Source of the DNA: Ricordea florida
Lineage: Eukaryota; Cnidaria; Anthozoa; Corallimorpharia; Ricordeidae
Assembly: GCA_949710005.1 (NCBI GenBank)
Contig: OX453275.1
Location: 30,101,218-30,165,217 of the forward strand
Length of the DNA: 64,000 bases
Direction: 5' to 3'
Positions 1 to 11,967 of the stretch are shown here, in pieces; position 1 is the first letter of the stretch; every line of letters begins with the position of its first letter. The notes under the pieces are model-generated. The model worked only from the letters and a program-made list of their open reading frames with translations. It did not search any database and was not told where the DNA came from. Both the position numbers and the translations under genes were made by a program.

Positions 1-757
1 TCATTCACCAATAATAAAAGAGTTCACATTCGTCTTTATCGCTATTAAAAATGGTCAAATAATGATTTTTTTTTCTTGTGTTCTCACTTTGTACCACTTA
101 AGGGTAAAAGTTTTGTTGAGCCACGCCCATGGAGCAAGTCTTTGGTACGTTTTGGGGTGTTTTTCGAAAATGCGCGGCAAGCAGCCCCTTCATATTTTAA
201 TGGGAGCCCCTCGGATCGTGTTTACTTTGTATATGACAACCGAACCCTTTTCTTAATAGCGTGCGTATTTGATGTACATTAAAACTCTGATCGCTTTTAT
301 ACATGTGTGTGTGGGAGGGAGCCGGCCTGGGCGGGGCGAGGAGAAAAATTTAAGTGTGGACCAAACAACCTGTGTCAATTTCACACTGCGCTGAGAATAA
401 ACCTTGAAAAATCCTTAGTTAATGAGTACGTTAATTTCGGGTGTTCTACTGCTTAGACTGATTTAAAAAGTAAAAGTAAGCAATAATAGATCACTGGTAC
501 ACCAATGTAGAATGCTGAAGCAAAGTACAATTAGAGTAATTTAAGCTACTTAGTGGCATGTCCATTCTGAACGAATTCACTACCTGAAATTGTCATGGGA
601 GTCAAACCAAACAATATACATATGAAAATACCAGTTCAGCTAAGCTTTGGGCCTGCCCATCTCACACTTAAGAGTAGTGTTATGATACTCAAAGACAATC
701 AAATAAGAACTACAAGCACTTGGCTTCATTCAATTTGTTCTAATATTATATCTGCTA
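1..757. other. Non-coding flank downstream of the MAP2K gene
   Basis: I see no exon, RNA gene or clear repeat here. The short open frames are not conserved-looking. The stretch just left of 758 would hold the 3' UTR of the minus-strand MAP kinase kinase gene. No polyadenylation signal was assigned. Confidence 0.5.
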
Positions 758-3700
758 CTAGCTGGGCTCCTCCAATTCCTTGAAAATGGGTGATATCCAA
801 CTTTCCACATCGAAGTCATTTCTGTCACCGCCTTTAATAAAACTATGCTCCTGAAATAACAAAGAATATCATTATGCAATGGATTGGATTGTCATATATT
901 GTGAGGATGCATTAGAAGGGAGGTAGAAGGGAGGTGCTCCCTTCTACCTTGCAACACCTCCATTAATTTTTACCTTACGGTGGTATAACTAACTTTATCA
1001 ATTTGTTTGATTATCTTAATTTCACGTGTTTCAATCTCCCACTGACGCAGCACCAGTTTCTTAAGAAACTATCCTCATAATACTTGTTATTCGTAGTCAC
1101 CCTGATGTTGACCGTGGAGTTAAACCACTTGCTGCTGGTCTTCTTCAGGCGATAGGGTCAACTGGTCACAGTGCTCGTCAGAATCTTGGAAAAAGGACCC
1201 TTCTTTACACTGGTGCAAACGTTTTAATGGACTCCCCTTAAATATTGCGACAAGTGAGAGAATTCAGATGTTCTGCCAATGAACACGACTAAATGCTGGT
1301 GGTCTGCTCTGATTGGTGCTATTAAATCCTGCTACTATTCCTGCCCGTTGTTCGTCTCCTCAGAGGTCAACTGACTTGCCATGTGTTTGCTGAGATGTTT
1401 TTCTCTGTCAGTACTCATGGTTCTGAATATCATTACTAAATCATTATTATTGCTGAATCCTGCATTGCTTCCAGCACATTTCAATATTCTGTCGTTTTGT
1501 AAAGACTGCACTTTCAGTTTTTCAAATGCTACCTTGGGCCACGCAAGGTGTCTGGGTAGTTTGGCAAAGAAAACTGATGCTATGAAACTAATAATTACTT
1601 TCATTAAATTTTTAATAATTATTAATTATTATAGATTACATTAGTATAAATAACGTTTACTAACCTAAGATAATACAAGTACAGTGGCTAATATTTTGAG
1701 CGTTAGTTCTTCAAAATTCTCTCTCACAAAGGGCTTATTTCAATTTTACCCAAATATTTTTAGTTTGCAATACTCACCATAAGCATGACATAATTTGGTC
1801 TTTCCTTATAGTTTTTCTTTAAGCTGAAATAAAAATACGAATTGTACTGCACATCAATACGGAACATTTGGACGGATGCTACTGAAGTAACTTTCTCAAT
1901 GCTCATGATCTGTTTACTCATATGCATTAGAGTTCATTCTTATTGACCAGGGAAAACTGGAAATTGATTTCATCTGGGAGGGGTAGGCAAAGGTGCACAT
2001 GCACCATTAAACCCACACGACTAGAGCTTATCCTTGCCTCAGTGGCATGAGGCACGTAGGAGTATTGTTATTCCTCCCTGGATGGGAATGCTGACGTATC
2101 GAGTGCTTAACCCAGCATAATCCTACTGGTGCCCATTTACACACCAGGGTGTAGTTACCAGTAAGTCTTGAACCCTAAAATCCATGGATGGACATATGAC
2201 ACAATAACCACCACACTACATTCTATTTCTGGGAGTGGAAGGGTTAGTAAATAAAACTGCTCCCATTGCCCTCTTTCTAGCAATGTCTAGTTGGTCACCT
2301 CCATAACCATTCCTCCATTCGCTCCGACGAAGGGCTAATGCTCGAAACGTCAGCACCTCCCTTTTTACGTTACGGTGGTATAACTTACTTAATCAACTCG
2401 TTTTGATTTACCCAGTTTCTTGTGCTTCACCTCCATAACCATCTATCTCACATAAACCTGTATTTACTACTTTCAATGCATGACAGGGAATATCTTTTTG
2501 ATTTTACAATATCTGTCTCCGTATACTTTGAAGGCAAACCAGTGATTAAGGTAAAATAATGCACTTGGACATTGTTACCGGTACTTACCACTGGACAACA
2601 AAATCTCTGAATTCAGCTGAGTAAGTACCATCATCAGGCAGGGATGGTGAAGGATCATGAACAACTTGTTTTAGTTGCTCAAATGGTGTTTTCCACTGAG
2701 TGTATGGGAATTTTCCTGTAGCTAGTTCAATCTGTTAAAGTAAATGTAATACTTGACAACTGTTATGATCATGACAAAATTCCAGAAGTTGTAATAAGCT
2801 AGTCGCATACTGAAAACCAAGGAATTCCCAGCCTTGAAAGGTGTTTTTGAGCTCTTTAGGTAAGCACAGATGCCCCATGATTTTACTGTACAATGACAGC
2901 ACCTTCCTGTAAACTAAAATGAATTGTACAGCACATTTCCTTGTCATGGGTACTAAGCTAAAGGGGCAAATGAGCAGGTTGTTGCTCAGATTGCAACTCA
3001 CATTTTCATGTAACTACAGGTAGACTTTATTTTGGATTGCTAGGCCTTGGAAGTTTATTCAACTGCCTTAAGTGATTCACTCTGGATCCTAACATGAATT
3101 CTCAGGTAGAGAGGTACTACTTGATAATTCATAGTAACATTCCAATCCCAGTAGGAAATTTGTCCCATTAACCTAGTTCCATGATCCTTCTATTTCAAGT
3201 CTCCTAAAGATCAGTGGTAGATTTCATTAATTGACCTGCTACTGGGAGACGTCTGTCTGTGATGTTGAAAAAAATACTTCTTTCCCAAATTCACCTGGCT
3301 CAAATTATACAATCTTCATTTTTTCACAAGGGTCACATAGATTGAGACTCTTGCAAGACCTGCCGTGGACTCACCATTGTAATTCCTAAGCTCCATATGT
3401 CAGATCTAATGTCGTAACCCTTCATATCTCTGTCTGGGTCTATTCTTTCAGGCTGCAAGAAACATTCAAAAGAGGCAAATATCTTAAATATTATTAGGTA
3501 TACTGGTACATGTGCATATTAACCTACATCAGTAATGTACAGTTTACATTCATAAGGCATTTTCTGTAAAAATATTAAGACTTTTACTTAGTTTCCAAAG
3601 AAACTATTGCTTCTTCAATGAATGGGAAATTGAAGGATACAAAAATGGGTTAATTATTGAGTGAGTTGATGAGAGCAAATTGCATCAGTGTAAGATGAAA

Positions 3701-6700
3701 GAGCAGCTGATGTTTGGTCCTGTTAAAAGCAAGTGATCTGTAGTTCCACTTACAGCCATATAAGGTTTACATCCTGCATCTACAGTCTTCGCCAGTGAAT
3801 CAACCAGCTGACCACTGATTCCAAAATCACACAGTTTAAAATTTCCTTTGTCATCTACTAAAATATTTGATGGTTTCACATCTAAATAGAGATAGAGAAA
3901 ACAACTCAGGATCTGTCATAAGATATTGATTTTATTTGCAGTTTACAAGAAAAGCTTTCTGCAAAAACATAAACTATTAAGGTACTTGTTCACAAAAAAC
4001 ACTCAAACATCCTGGAAAACATCAATGAAGAGTGCTACTGTATATGGAAAGTCAGCCACAACCCAAAATGGGGTGGCGCAGGGGAAAGAAATACATAAAA
4101 GTCATCAAAAAAAATGTACAGTAACATCTTATGGATTTCTGGGGCATTCAACCTTAATAGTTACTAATAAATTTTAGAGCAATCTTGTCATACCTCGGTG
4201 AATAACATGAAGTTTACTATGAAGGTAGTTTAGCGCATGGACCATCTGTTAAGAAAAGGGCAACTGGAACTTAGATGAATACACCACAAACAGAAGTTAA
4301 GTAATAAGTAATTTAGGTCAACAAAATTAATATTAAAGAACTCTTGCCTGCAACTGGCCAAGCACTCTCACGTGACACTGCTCTGCGCTGTGCAGTGCAA
4401 CAACAGTTGACCAATAGAATATTGAAATTTATAGCCTGAGAGTTAACTAACCTTGAGACTGTAGTTGTTCTAGGACCATTATACATGTAAATGGTTTGAA
4501 TGATTTTCTTTGTGGACTTTGATTGTCTTGGTGCAAGTAACAACAAAGAAAGTTCTTCACAGAATCGCAGGCACCTGATGTTTAATCTACAATAATTCTG
4601 CAATGGCAAAGATGCTCAGAAAAACAGCCTTAAGAGTACTTACAGCAAATGCTATTTTTCTTAAAACCTCTTCAGGAATCCTTCTTTCAGGTTGCGAGAA
4701 AATTTTCTTATACACTTTATCTAGAGATGCCCTCATGAGTTCCATACAAATCCATACATCTCCCTAGAAAATACAGTTTAAATACCACACTAGTTAATCA
4801 TGACTGGTAACTGAGAAAAATATGGTGTAATCGCTACTTAACCAAGCATAAAAATTATACTGGGGATTGTTATATGGCAAGGTATTCTTGGGGAGAATCC
4901 AAACATTGTCATTGGTTCTTTTTCAGACAGGATTTAGGCATATGGACTGCCTTTACAAAAGCAGGCAAATTCAAAATTTGTGAATAAAACAAGAAAAAGA
5001 AAACATAAATAATTTCCTCTAAAGAACCTATATAAAAGATTGTACTACAAGTACCCTTTTGCATCTTGCTTACTTCTGAAGTGTGTTTTAATAAAAAAAT
5101 AACCATAAATGGCCGACTAGCTGCCACATAATAAACTACTTGCTAACTTAGCTTGCACCGGCCGTACTGCATAATATTAGCCCTTGTCATTTTTGTATGT
5201 GACCTCACTGCGCTTGGTCCTTACTGTTACGACCTCAGGCCAATTCCCCAGTAGGGGCCTCAGGCTCAGTTGGTAAGTGGTTAATAATGGCCTGAAATTG
5301 TCCCAATATGGCCTGGGCGCAAGTTGTGTACACAAATAAATGAAGGCCACTATTTCCCAGTCAAGTATTAACCCTTTACTCCCTGAGAGTGACCAACATG
5401 CATCTTCTCTTAAACATAATACTACAAAGGTAACCATAGAGCTCATGAGAATATGCAATCTGAAAACTCGTATAGGATTTTGTTGATATAACATCAAAAT
5501 CTCCACGCTGATGTGATGAAAGATGATTTGAGATCAGTTAGAAGAATTAAGATTTTGATCTCAGGGGTTAAAGGGTTAACTAAGTGAGTTTTGCTTGTAG
5601 CTTTATCACTATAACAGTACCTGAAAAAAAAGCTTACACTTTTGAGTCGTCATAAAGTTTGTCTCATTCAGAAAAAAAAATGAATGCATTCTTCAGCTAA
5701 CTTCATAATTTAATATTTCTCAGTAGGGATTTCACATGTGTAAAACTTAAACCGATGGAGCAGACCACATGTCAAACCCTGACCTTGAAGAACCAATCAG
5801 AGCTTGCCCTATATTGGCTACAAGTACCAGCCAATCAAAATGAAGTGTAGTTTCCTAGTTTGTGATAGGTGCAAAAACTGCAGGGCTCTGTACTCTCCCA
5901 GTAGCTGAAGAGCCATGTCATGCATATGATGTCTGTACATTTTAATTCTTCAAAAGAAAAAAAAATTATTTTTTTGGTTAGGACCATACTACTCCTTATG
6001 ACCATATACATGAAACATTAATGCTATAATGTTAAAATGAGAGATGCATACCTCTCTAAATAGTGCACCATAGAAATGCACTGTGTATGGACAATCACTC
6101 ACTCTCATTGAAATATCCAAGTCCATTAGAAGTCGTTTTTGTTCTGTGCTATTCACACTTGCTCTGATCCTCTGCATGAAAGCAAGGAAACAAAAGATTT
6201 CAATATAATTATACCAAAATAAATGACTTTGATTTGAAGATTGCAACATTAGTTATCCTTTTTCCATAAAATCTGTATATTTTACATGACTGAAAATCAC
6301 TACAGTAGGAGTCCATTTCTTATAATTCTTGATGAGTCACTTTTACCAAAGAGTAAGAGAGGTTGTATCTATTGTCATAATAATGGCCTAATCTGCTTAA
6401 TTTTAAATAAGTGCAAAATTAAAGTAACCATAGATTGCAGGAGCCTACTTTAAATCTCTAAAACTCCAGGACAGAACTAATTTAATAAATAAAAATAAAC
6501 TTTTCAAACCCTTGTATGTATGTGTAGATTCACAGCCTTTCCTAACAAGTTTAAACTCGGCCTTAATTCATAACATTGAAAAGTATGGCTTTAAATTCAT
6601 CACACGTTAATTTATTTAGATTATTTTAATATATTACTCGGTCAATACATCAAGGCCTATGTTCAAGATTGTAATGACCTCAATGTTCAGTTAATCACAA

Positions 6701-9700
6701 ACAAAGAGCAAACATCAGTCAAGTCTCTTGCATTTATCATTCATAATAGGGAAATCAAAATCAGGACATTACTACATGTAGCTTAAAGTAGATTGATTTG
6801 CATTTTTTTCTGCACCTTAACTGCCATGATATGTCCTGTAGGTTCATGAACCATTTTAAACACAAATCCATACGCTCCATGGCCAAGTTCTTTCAACTCT
6901 TTGAGGTCTTCTGCATAGCATTCAAAATCCTTTCGATAAAAAATAAGACTACAAATTAATAACTGCACTTCATTTGAACCCGAATGGAAGGACATGGTTT
7001 ACTAGATTTATGAAGCAAAATAAATTAATTAAACAATTTCCAGCACGCATTTATTTAGTAAAGGTAATCATATGGTTTTTCTCGTTCAATTTGGAATTAA
7101 TTTGCACTTATGAGTTTTTCAAAAATATAAACATGAAAAAATTCACCTGGAGGAAGTGACGGAAGATCTCATTGCGGACAGGAAGTGAGCATTTGACTCA
7201 GATTTGACACTTTATTTACTGATTGGCTGATGAAGATCAGCTGATAACGCTACGAACGCAAAAAAGTTCATTTAAAAATAAAGAATATCATAATCCAGAA
7301 TAACGATGTGTAATTTGCACTGGTATTACACTTTTTGCACTGGTGTTACATCTGAACTGCACTGCTCCCAACTAATCAGAATCGAGTACTTTTTTCTTGT
7401 ATATTATTAAAGGTGTAACATCACTAATGGAAAAAGCAGTATCAAAAAAGCAACATACAGACCTTGCCATCAACTGTAAGTGTAGCTTTATCTGACAGGT
7501 TCCTAGGAGGGGTGGTTCTACAAGGTACATGTTTTCAAGAAACAAGGACATTCAGCTACACAAATGTTACAGACAAGTGTTGGCAGGCACAGTCCTCTAA
7601 TCTGCATTTCTGTTCACTTATAATTATTTTTGATGTTTGAGGAATATGCCACTTATGTCTTTATCACAATAATAATATTAATAATACTGATAATCATCAT
7701 CATCATCACTATTATTATCATATTTATATTCTTATCTTGACACCATCTTAAAATGATGACCATTGAAAGCAGCATAGGAAGTCTTGGTATTTCATGATTT
7801 TGATCAACCCTTAAAGCTGGCAATACTGAAAACTAAATGATTCTATTCTAATTCCTCTATTTTGCTTTCATAAAAATAGACAAATCTTTTCACTACTTCC
7901 AACAAAAATGTCTTCCCTGCAACCTCCCCTTTAGGATGTTAAAACTTGGTTTCATTATTCAAGCTATCATGATGATTGTCACTGCCCATTTTCATTTGGT
8001 AAAGAAAATAAGCTTAAAGTGATAAGACTGAGAAAAATTGTTTGAAATAGTTATAAACTGTTCTTAATCAAAGTTTTGGTCTACAGAGGTGCAATCTGCT
8101 GAGAATTAGGATTCAGACCATGATACTCCTGATATAAATCAGATTGTAAAGTGCGAGGGATACTGGACTATAAGGAAATAAACCCAGCAGTATTTAATCA
8201 CTCTTGGGTTATTGATGGTAGCCATATCTTAAGCTTCTCTTAAGACCCACCCATTCTATTTTTTTCCACTGAATTTTGGCTGGCCACTGCTCACCTTCAT
8301 CAGTTTAAAATATAATACAAGTTCAACAGGTGCAGGTATAAATAATAATAAATAATAATGAACTTTATTTGAGTGTCAACTGTATTTAGCACTGCTGTGC
8401 TAATTGGGGACACTGTAAAGCGCAAATGAAGTAAATTAAATCAAATCAAATGTTGGTTTTTGTGGAGAGGGGAAAACCGGAGTACCCAGAGAAAAACCTC
8501 TCGGAGCAGAGTAGAGAACCAACAAACTCAGCCCACATATGACGCCGGGGCCGGGAATCGAACCCGGGACACATTGGTGGAAGGCGAGCGCTCTCACCAC
8601 TGCGCCAACCCTGCTCCCCTGAGTATGCAAAGGACCACTTTCATCAGGAAGAAGGGGTGGCTCACTATACATTTAAATTCTCCTTGGTTGAGGGTCACTT
8701 TTTAACCACAAATAAAAAGGGAAGGGTTGGGAGATTTTAAATTTATGCTCATAGTGATTCCTCTTGCCCACCTCTCCCCCCACCCCCTTCTAAAAAAGAA
8801 TGCTCCCTTGGAAATACCGGTACTTACTTCTATAAAACAAAACACAAGACAAAAGCAAAACTGTGCCTTACGATGGTGATGATGTAGGAGTTGGGAAACT
8901 TTCAAGCTTTGGTCTGTGCTTTTTGTGCTTCTTCCCTGAAAGGAAACAAGGAAAATTTTTTACTAACAGAAAATTTGATGTGCATATGTACTAGTCTATT
9001 GCTAAACAGTGGTTCCCAACACTAATCACAAACATCCATTAGTACTTCCTACCTGCTGGTTACAGCTACCTAGATGTAATAGTTTATTTTCATTGATGAT
9101 ATAAACAATAATTGGTGATTTGTTTTATTTATTTGTTTAACTTCATTAAACTTCAAGGTCAAGTGAAAAAGTTCTAAATATATTAAAATTGCATGATTCT
9201 TCGAGCAGAACTCAAGCCCATCTTCACTGAACCAATTTACATGTCCACGCAGATAATTACAGTATATGTTACTTTCATTTGTTGCAAGCTAGGTTGTAGG
9301 TTGGTTCGTCGATATTTAACAATCAGTTCTATGTTTATATTATCGAAAACGGTTTAACATAAGGTTGCCACTACATCATTTAAGACCTGTAACACACAAG
9401 CAGGATAGACAGTTCAACCAGGTATTGAATCAGTTTCTTTTCCAAAACCTGATCAGTTAGCAAGATCGAAATGAATTCTCGATTTTTTCAGCACTGTAAA
9501 TCGAACAGGAAAATACCCATCTCTATTAAGGGCCATCAATCAAAATGTCCCCTTATAAAGGTAAAAATGGAGGAAACTTTTCTAGTTCCGCCCGATACTT
9601 GTGTAAAAACAGTTTGTCCTCTCTTCAACATGTATAACGTTACAATATATATTCACAAGCTAACTAACTGTCGACATTACAAAAAATGGCATGACTTTCA

Positions 9701-9730
9701 ATGCTTACCTGCTTTAGGTGAACCAGACAT
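758..9730 (-). CDS. MAP2K3/6: Dual-specificity MAP kinase kinase, MKK3/MKK6 type (p38 activator)
   Basis: Twelve coding exons join in frame to 344 aa plus stop: 9709-9730, 8872-8935, 7463-7517, 6816-6929, 6052-6171, 4644-4763, 4194-4245, 3754-3881, 3375-3452, 2589-2731, 1778-1823, 758-850. All introns are GT-AG. The product should phosphorylate p38 MAPK on Thr and Tyr in stress signalling in the cytosol and nucleus. The N-terminus has a basic docking (D) site ([13 protein letters not shown]) followed by TPPRNL, as in vertebrate MKK6. The kinase domain shows the Gly loop [14 protein letters not shown]-type Lys (IMAVK), HRDVKPSN, DFGISG and the activation loop SLAKT with both phospho-acceptor sites, then GCKPYMAPER. 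The insert [20 protein letters not shown] is diagnostic of MKK3/6 against MKK4/7 or MEK1/2. The length fits human MKK6 (334) and MKK3 (347). It is probably the single pre-duplication orthologue of both; the split between MAP2K3 and MAP2K6 cannot be applied here. Confidence 0.95.
960..1075 (+). repeat. Fragment of the 'TACGGTGGTATAA' repeat family
   Basis: The segment TTACGGTGGTATAACTAA, then TTTGTTTGATTATC and GACGCAGCACCAGTTTCTT, recurs in diverged form at 2320-2440 and 46981-47185. It lies in the last intron of the MAP2K gene. The family is probably a retroelement end, but its class is not certain. Confidence 0.55.
1985..2230 (-). repeat. tRNA-type SINE, family A, minus copy
   Basis: Read on the minus strand this matches the element at 38445-38755: a tRNA-like head (GTGGTGGTTATTGTGTCAT), the body TGTGTAAATGGGCACCAG, then CATCCAGGGAGGAATAACAA and GGATAAGCTCTAGTCG. 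Two independent copies in different introns support a dispersed short element. It lies in a MAP2K intron. Confidence 0.7.
2318..2440 (+). repeat. Repeat fragment with hammerhead-like core
   Basis: The stretch GACGAAGGGCTAATGCTC, then GAAACGTCAGC, is followed about 20 bp later by TTACGGTGGTATAACTTA. The same pair of blocks occurs around 47040-47127 on the opposite strand, and a decayed version lies at about 28300. It is part of a dispersed repeat in a MAP2K intron. Confidence 0.6.
6635..6705 (+). repeat. Diverged copy of the repeat arm at 57035-57105
   Basis: GGTCAATACATCAAGGCCT, followed by diverged CAAGAT...GTAATGACCTCA...GTTAAT, parallels the right arm of the hairpin repeat near 57040. It lies in a MAP2K intron. 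Only this short block is recognisable. Confidence 0.45.
6990..7412 (+). repeat. Dispersed 0.4-kb repeat (copy 1)
   Basis: This stretch is nearly collinear with 56242-56716: both have GGTAATCATA, TTCAATTTGGAATTAATTTG, AACATGAAAAAATTC, GGAAGATCTCATTGCGGACA, GATTGGCTGATGAAGATCAG and two TTTGCACTGGTGTTACA units. This copy lacks the 70-80-bp inverted arms found in the other one. It sits in a MAP2K intron. The class is unknown; it looks like a non-autonomous DNA element. Confidence 0.75.
8341..8628 (-). repeat. tRNA-derived SINE, family B, minus copy
   Basis: On the minus strand the head carries a pol III A box (TTGGCGCAGTGGTGAGAG) and B box (GGGTTCGATTCCC). The body follows with GAGAGGTTTTTCTCTGGGTA and the tail with CAGTGTCCCCAATTAGCAC and an (ATT)n end. 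The same body is at 57893-58206. The cloverleaf is not a functional tRNA: the anticodon arm is degenerate and the element continues into a SINE body. Confidence 0.8.
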
Positions 9731-11459
9731 CGTTGCGATCAGAATATTTTTGAAAACTAAAGGAAGAAAACAGAATTCCCGAAGGCTTGCACTTTACAGT
9801 TGAGTGGTCTCTGCTACTAGTGTTTGCACGAAAATGAAAACGGGTCGCTATGGAATGGTGCTGTTTTTGAGCTGCATGGACAGCTGAGCTGCTAAACCGG
9901 AACAACTGCCGATGGGATTCCCCTCATCCAAATCAGATTCTTCAGCGTTGTCGTAATGGCAAAATATAGAACATGCATAAGGAGGCTTCTATTTCCGAAG
10001 ATGAGCAAAGAAGGGCGCGGATGCGAAGCTTGAAGGTGCAGTATATTGCATTAGCGGCTATAGTACCAACAGATCTTTGTCCAAATAAGATAACGTAATG
10101 TGTAGTCAAACTTCTTCATGTTCTCGCAGGGCTTCTTCTGCCTACTCTACTGTGCCCACTGCAGCCATGATCCAAGCAAAGTTGTTTAGTGCTGCATGCC
10201 CAAATTACAGATGCTGCTGTGTTGAAATGTTTGTGACGCCATCGGCAATACCTTGGCCCAGCACTTCTCTCCTCTCTGACTGAGTAACACCAACAACAAC
10301 ATCACCACCACCACCACCCCCAACAACAACAACAACAAATGAGAAATGGTCTCCTTATAACGTTGGATAAAAGAAGTGATGAACCAGGAGTAATGGGCTC
10401 CTAGCTGAACTCATACGTGAGGAGTTCATTTTATTTCTCATGGAAAGGTTAACACAGGGTCCTGAAAAGGTTAAAATAGGAAATATTGGGATTAGCCGGG
10501 TTTTGCCCTTGGAAGATGGGATTCAATTAACTGGGACTGGGACTCAGTCGCTATGAATGGGAACTTATTTTCCCAATTCTGCCATTGGGAATGAGAATGA
10601 GTACTGGAAAGCGGGATTACAAACTCCTGAGGGACTGGTCAATATTTATCCGGTGAGGGGGGGGGGGGGGGGAGCTGGTGCAATGTAAAATATGCCATGT
10701 TTGATTTTTGCTGACCCCCCATCACCCCCCTTGTCCTCCGGAGATGACTGATTTTGAAGTGTCAACAAAAGTTGCTTTTATAAAATTATATTAATAGGCT
10801 GCATTTTTTGATGGCATCCAGCTTTTAACATTTTTGTTGGCAAAACGTTTGCATATTTTTAATGCCCCCCCCACCCTTTAATACATGCATAAAAAAATGG
10901 CTGCCCAGCCCTTATTTGCACCAGCCCCTCCCCTTGTGATAACTTATGACCAGTCCATGACGGTTAGTCTGGGGATATCCAATTTTCACTGAGTTTTAGA
11001 GTGGCTTTATGGCAGAGCTCTCAAACCCAAATCATCTTTACAAGGAGTTTACGAGGAAACGTTTTAATTTTGTCATCCACGTTAATTAACAGTAAAATAG
11101 TCAAACAACTCAAATATTTAAAATCCTATTGTTGTGAAAGTCGGATCTCACAAGAAACGCAAACTTTGACGATTATCGGGAAAATTGAGACTCTAATCTG
11201 GAGACCGGGAGACACGTCCAAAATCTTTATCTTGGGTCTCCAGGATTCAAGGGCACCCATCAACTATTTTCAATAAAAATATTTTCGGAAGCAAGGTGAA
11301 CTAGAATTTTCGAATATCTAACACACAGGCCCTCGGATTTTCGAACCGTGTATCTGAATAGATTTTCAGTCCCTAAAACATCACCAAAATATTCACAACA
11401 AGGGAAAAGTAGTCCCTTACTTTTTCGGAAAGAATATTTTTGCAATTATTTTTGGCACT
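9731..11459. other. Intergenic: MAP2K upstream region, no gene seen
   Basis: The region contains the MAP2K promoter side, (CAA)n/(CAC)n tracts at about 10290-10340 and a G run at 10659-10672. I find no coding exon on either strand. The 500 bp next to the TTAA element (11000-11459) contain recurring TTTTCGGAA/TTTTCGAA words and are probably old repeat sequence. Confidence 0.5.
10634..10959. mobile_element. Possible small inverted-repeat element
   Basis: The left end GGGACTGGTCAATATTTATC, followed by a G run and GAGCTGGTGCAA, is mirrored on the right by TTGCACCAGCCCCTCCCC, then TTATGACCAGTCC. The ends are imperfect inverted repeats. No target duplication was identified and the class is unknown. 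Confidence 0.45.
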
Positions 11460-11967
11460 TTAAGAGGCTGTCCGCGTAAGAACGGAGAAGGCAATTTTCG
11501 GACCTTTTCCGATTTGGCTGATTTTTTCAGTGAAAGTCAGCCATTATGTCCCATGTACAAATATCACATTTGTTTGGATCAATTCGATTTATTTCATTTT
11601 TTGCGAGGCGGTTTCTGAGACAACCTCAGTGTTGCCCGATTTGCCTTCCGACACTGTCAGATTTAGCCCTATACTTAGGCAGCTGCCAAATAAGAAATTT
11701 TTCACGAAACAAGCTGAATTTTTCACATATTCAAGTTTAATCACTCCTTAATACTTGACATGTGGTACAGAAAAACTTGGAACAAGTTTGATCGAACAAA
11801 AAGGCTTTGAAGATAACCTCTCTCACAATACAAATAAGCGAAACGTGACATACCTTCAGTTGAGTAGTATTTTCTCCAATGTGGCACCTAAGTTGGGGTA
11901 AACTGAATCATAACATGAAAGTACTAAGGCCAGACAAGTGATTTACAGAATAAAATTTGTGGGCACT

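Noticed and set aside
8545..8625. Possible tRNA gene (good B box, A box at about the right spacing)
   Set aside because: It is the head of a SINE: the same tail and (ATT)n end occur at 57893-58206, and the anticodon arm does not fold as a tRNA.
11530..11751. Open frames of 73 and 64 codons repeated identically at 20611-20832 on the other strand
   Set aside because: They are mirror images created by the arms of the TTAA foldback element. They have no recognisable domain and no separate support.
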